DNA from: an uncultured Sphingobacteriales bacterium
GTDB taxonomy: Bacteria; Bacteroidota; Bacteroidia; Chitinophagales; Chitinophagaceae
Assembly: GCA_937991535.1 (NCBI GenBank)
Contig: CALKHN010000034.1
Location: 1 to 6,149, forward strand
DNA length: 6,149 bases
Direction of reading: 5' to 3'
Shown: positions 5,870 to 6,149 of the stretch, in pieces
Position numbering within the stretch: position 1 is the stretch's first letter
Layout of the letters: every line of letters begins with the position of its first letter
Notes under the pieces: generated by a model
What the model was told of the DNA's origin: nothing
The model's database searches: none
Seen by the model: only the letters and a program-made list of their open reading frames with translations
Position numbers and translations under genes: made by a program

Positions 5870-6149
5870 TTTTAGGTTTAAGCACATAGGATCATTGGTA
5901 TACAGATGCACATAGGGATATGTTTTCTTCTATTGTATGTCTATGTTTCTACTGCGCCTATGTATTTGTTTTTGACGCATAGGATCATAGGCACATAGGT
6001 ACACATAGGGATATGTTTTCTTCTATTGTGTACCAATGTTTCTACTGTACCTATGAGTTTGTTTTTAACACATAGGATCATAGGTATACAGATGCACATA
6101 GGGATATGTTTTCTTCTATTGTGTACCAATGTTTCTACTGTACCTATGA
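5870..6149. repeat. 93-bp tandem repeat, nearly three copies, cut by the window end
   Basis: The CATAGGATCAT start recurs at 5885, 5978 and 6071, exactly 93 bases apart. Copy 3 is visible for 79 bases. By eye, copies 2 and 3 differ at 5 of those 79 positions, and copies 1 and 3 at 8. A degenerate tail of a further unit may extend left to about 5870. The core ATAGGGATATGTTTTCTTCTA is unchanged in all three. Each unit ends in CCTATG, which pairs with upstream CATAGG elements. This repeat fills most of the 318 bases upstream of the transporter, together with a short A/T-rich leader at 5832-5869 in which I see no convincing promoter. Because 93 is a multiple of three, a 62-codon minus-strand frame with a TTG start stays open through it, but nothing supports it as a gene. 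Confidence 0.9.
5994..6055. repeat. Inverted repeat inside repeat copy 2
   Basis: CATAGGTACA (5994-6003) is the exact reverse complement of TGTACCTATG (6046-6055), enclosing 42 bases. Copy 3 has the equivalent pairing TCATAGGTA (6078-6086) with TACCTATGA (6141-6149), plus CAG/CTG across a two-base bulge. In copy 1 the pairing is weakened by substitutions. The unit may therefore fold as a long hairpin in RNA or single-stranded DNA. Confidence 0.6.

Noticed and set aside
5941..6129. 62-codon minus-strand frame made of a 31-residue repeat (VHNRRKHIPMC...)
   Set aside because: It exists only because the tandem repeat is 93 bp, a multiple of three. It starts at TTG inside the repeat, closes where copy 1 diverges, and resembles no protein family I know.
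5884..6149. CRISPR array
   Set aside because: The spacing is regular, but the units are joined end to end and the whole 93 bp is conserved, so there are no unique spacers between short repeats and no cas genes nearby.

Overview
The window looks like a chromosomal segment from a Bacteroidota bacterium, most likely a Chitinophagaceae-like soil or water lineage. Three things suggest this. The protein set is typical: a Tat-like GH109 enzyme, a secreted GH33 sialidase, an RnBP-type epimerase and an MFS carrier, as in Bacteroidota sialic-acid loci. Clear Shine-Dalgarno sequences are absent before the starts. One promoter-like TAAATTTG fits the Bacteroidota -7 consensus TAnnTTTG. The genus is an inference, not a reading.

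Layout. Positions 1-256 hold no convincing gene. Most of it (44-204) is one uninterrupted array of 23 degenerate 7-bp units, purine-rich on the plus strand. It is followed by a -7-like promoter element and a small plus-strand gene for an HVA1/DUF2945 (Tudor-like) protein. That gene ends against a perfect 12-bp inverted repeat, which probably serves as a shared terminator for the converging genes on either side. The minus strand then carries four genes read from right to left: an MFS transporter, an N-acylglucosamine 2-epimerase (AGE/RnBP), an exported sialidase (GH33) and an exported NAD-dependent GH109 glycosidase. Gaps between them are 67, 79 and 88 bases, so they form a loose operon or several closely linked transcription units. 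The right end (about 5870-6149) is a 93-bp tandem repeat of nearly three visible copies that runs off the window.

How the genes fit together. The sialidase would release sialic acid from host or environmental glycoconjugates outside the inner membrane. GH109 would remove GalNAc-type residues exposed afterwards. The MFS protein would import a released sugar, probably sialic acid. The epimerase would convert ManNAc, the product of sialic acid lyase, to GlcNAc. No lyase (NanA/NanL), kinase or SusCD pair lies in the window, so the pathway is incomplete here and may continue beyond either end.

The gene cluster is of a recognised kind rather than a new system. The least explained parts are the two repeat arrays: the phase-perfect heptad array on the left and the mosaic, hairpin-forming 93-bp repeat on the right. 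A pair of adjacent palindromes before the sialidase is a possible operator.
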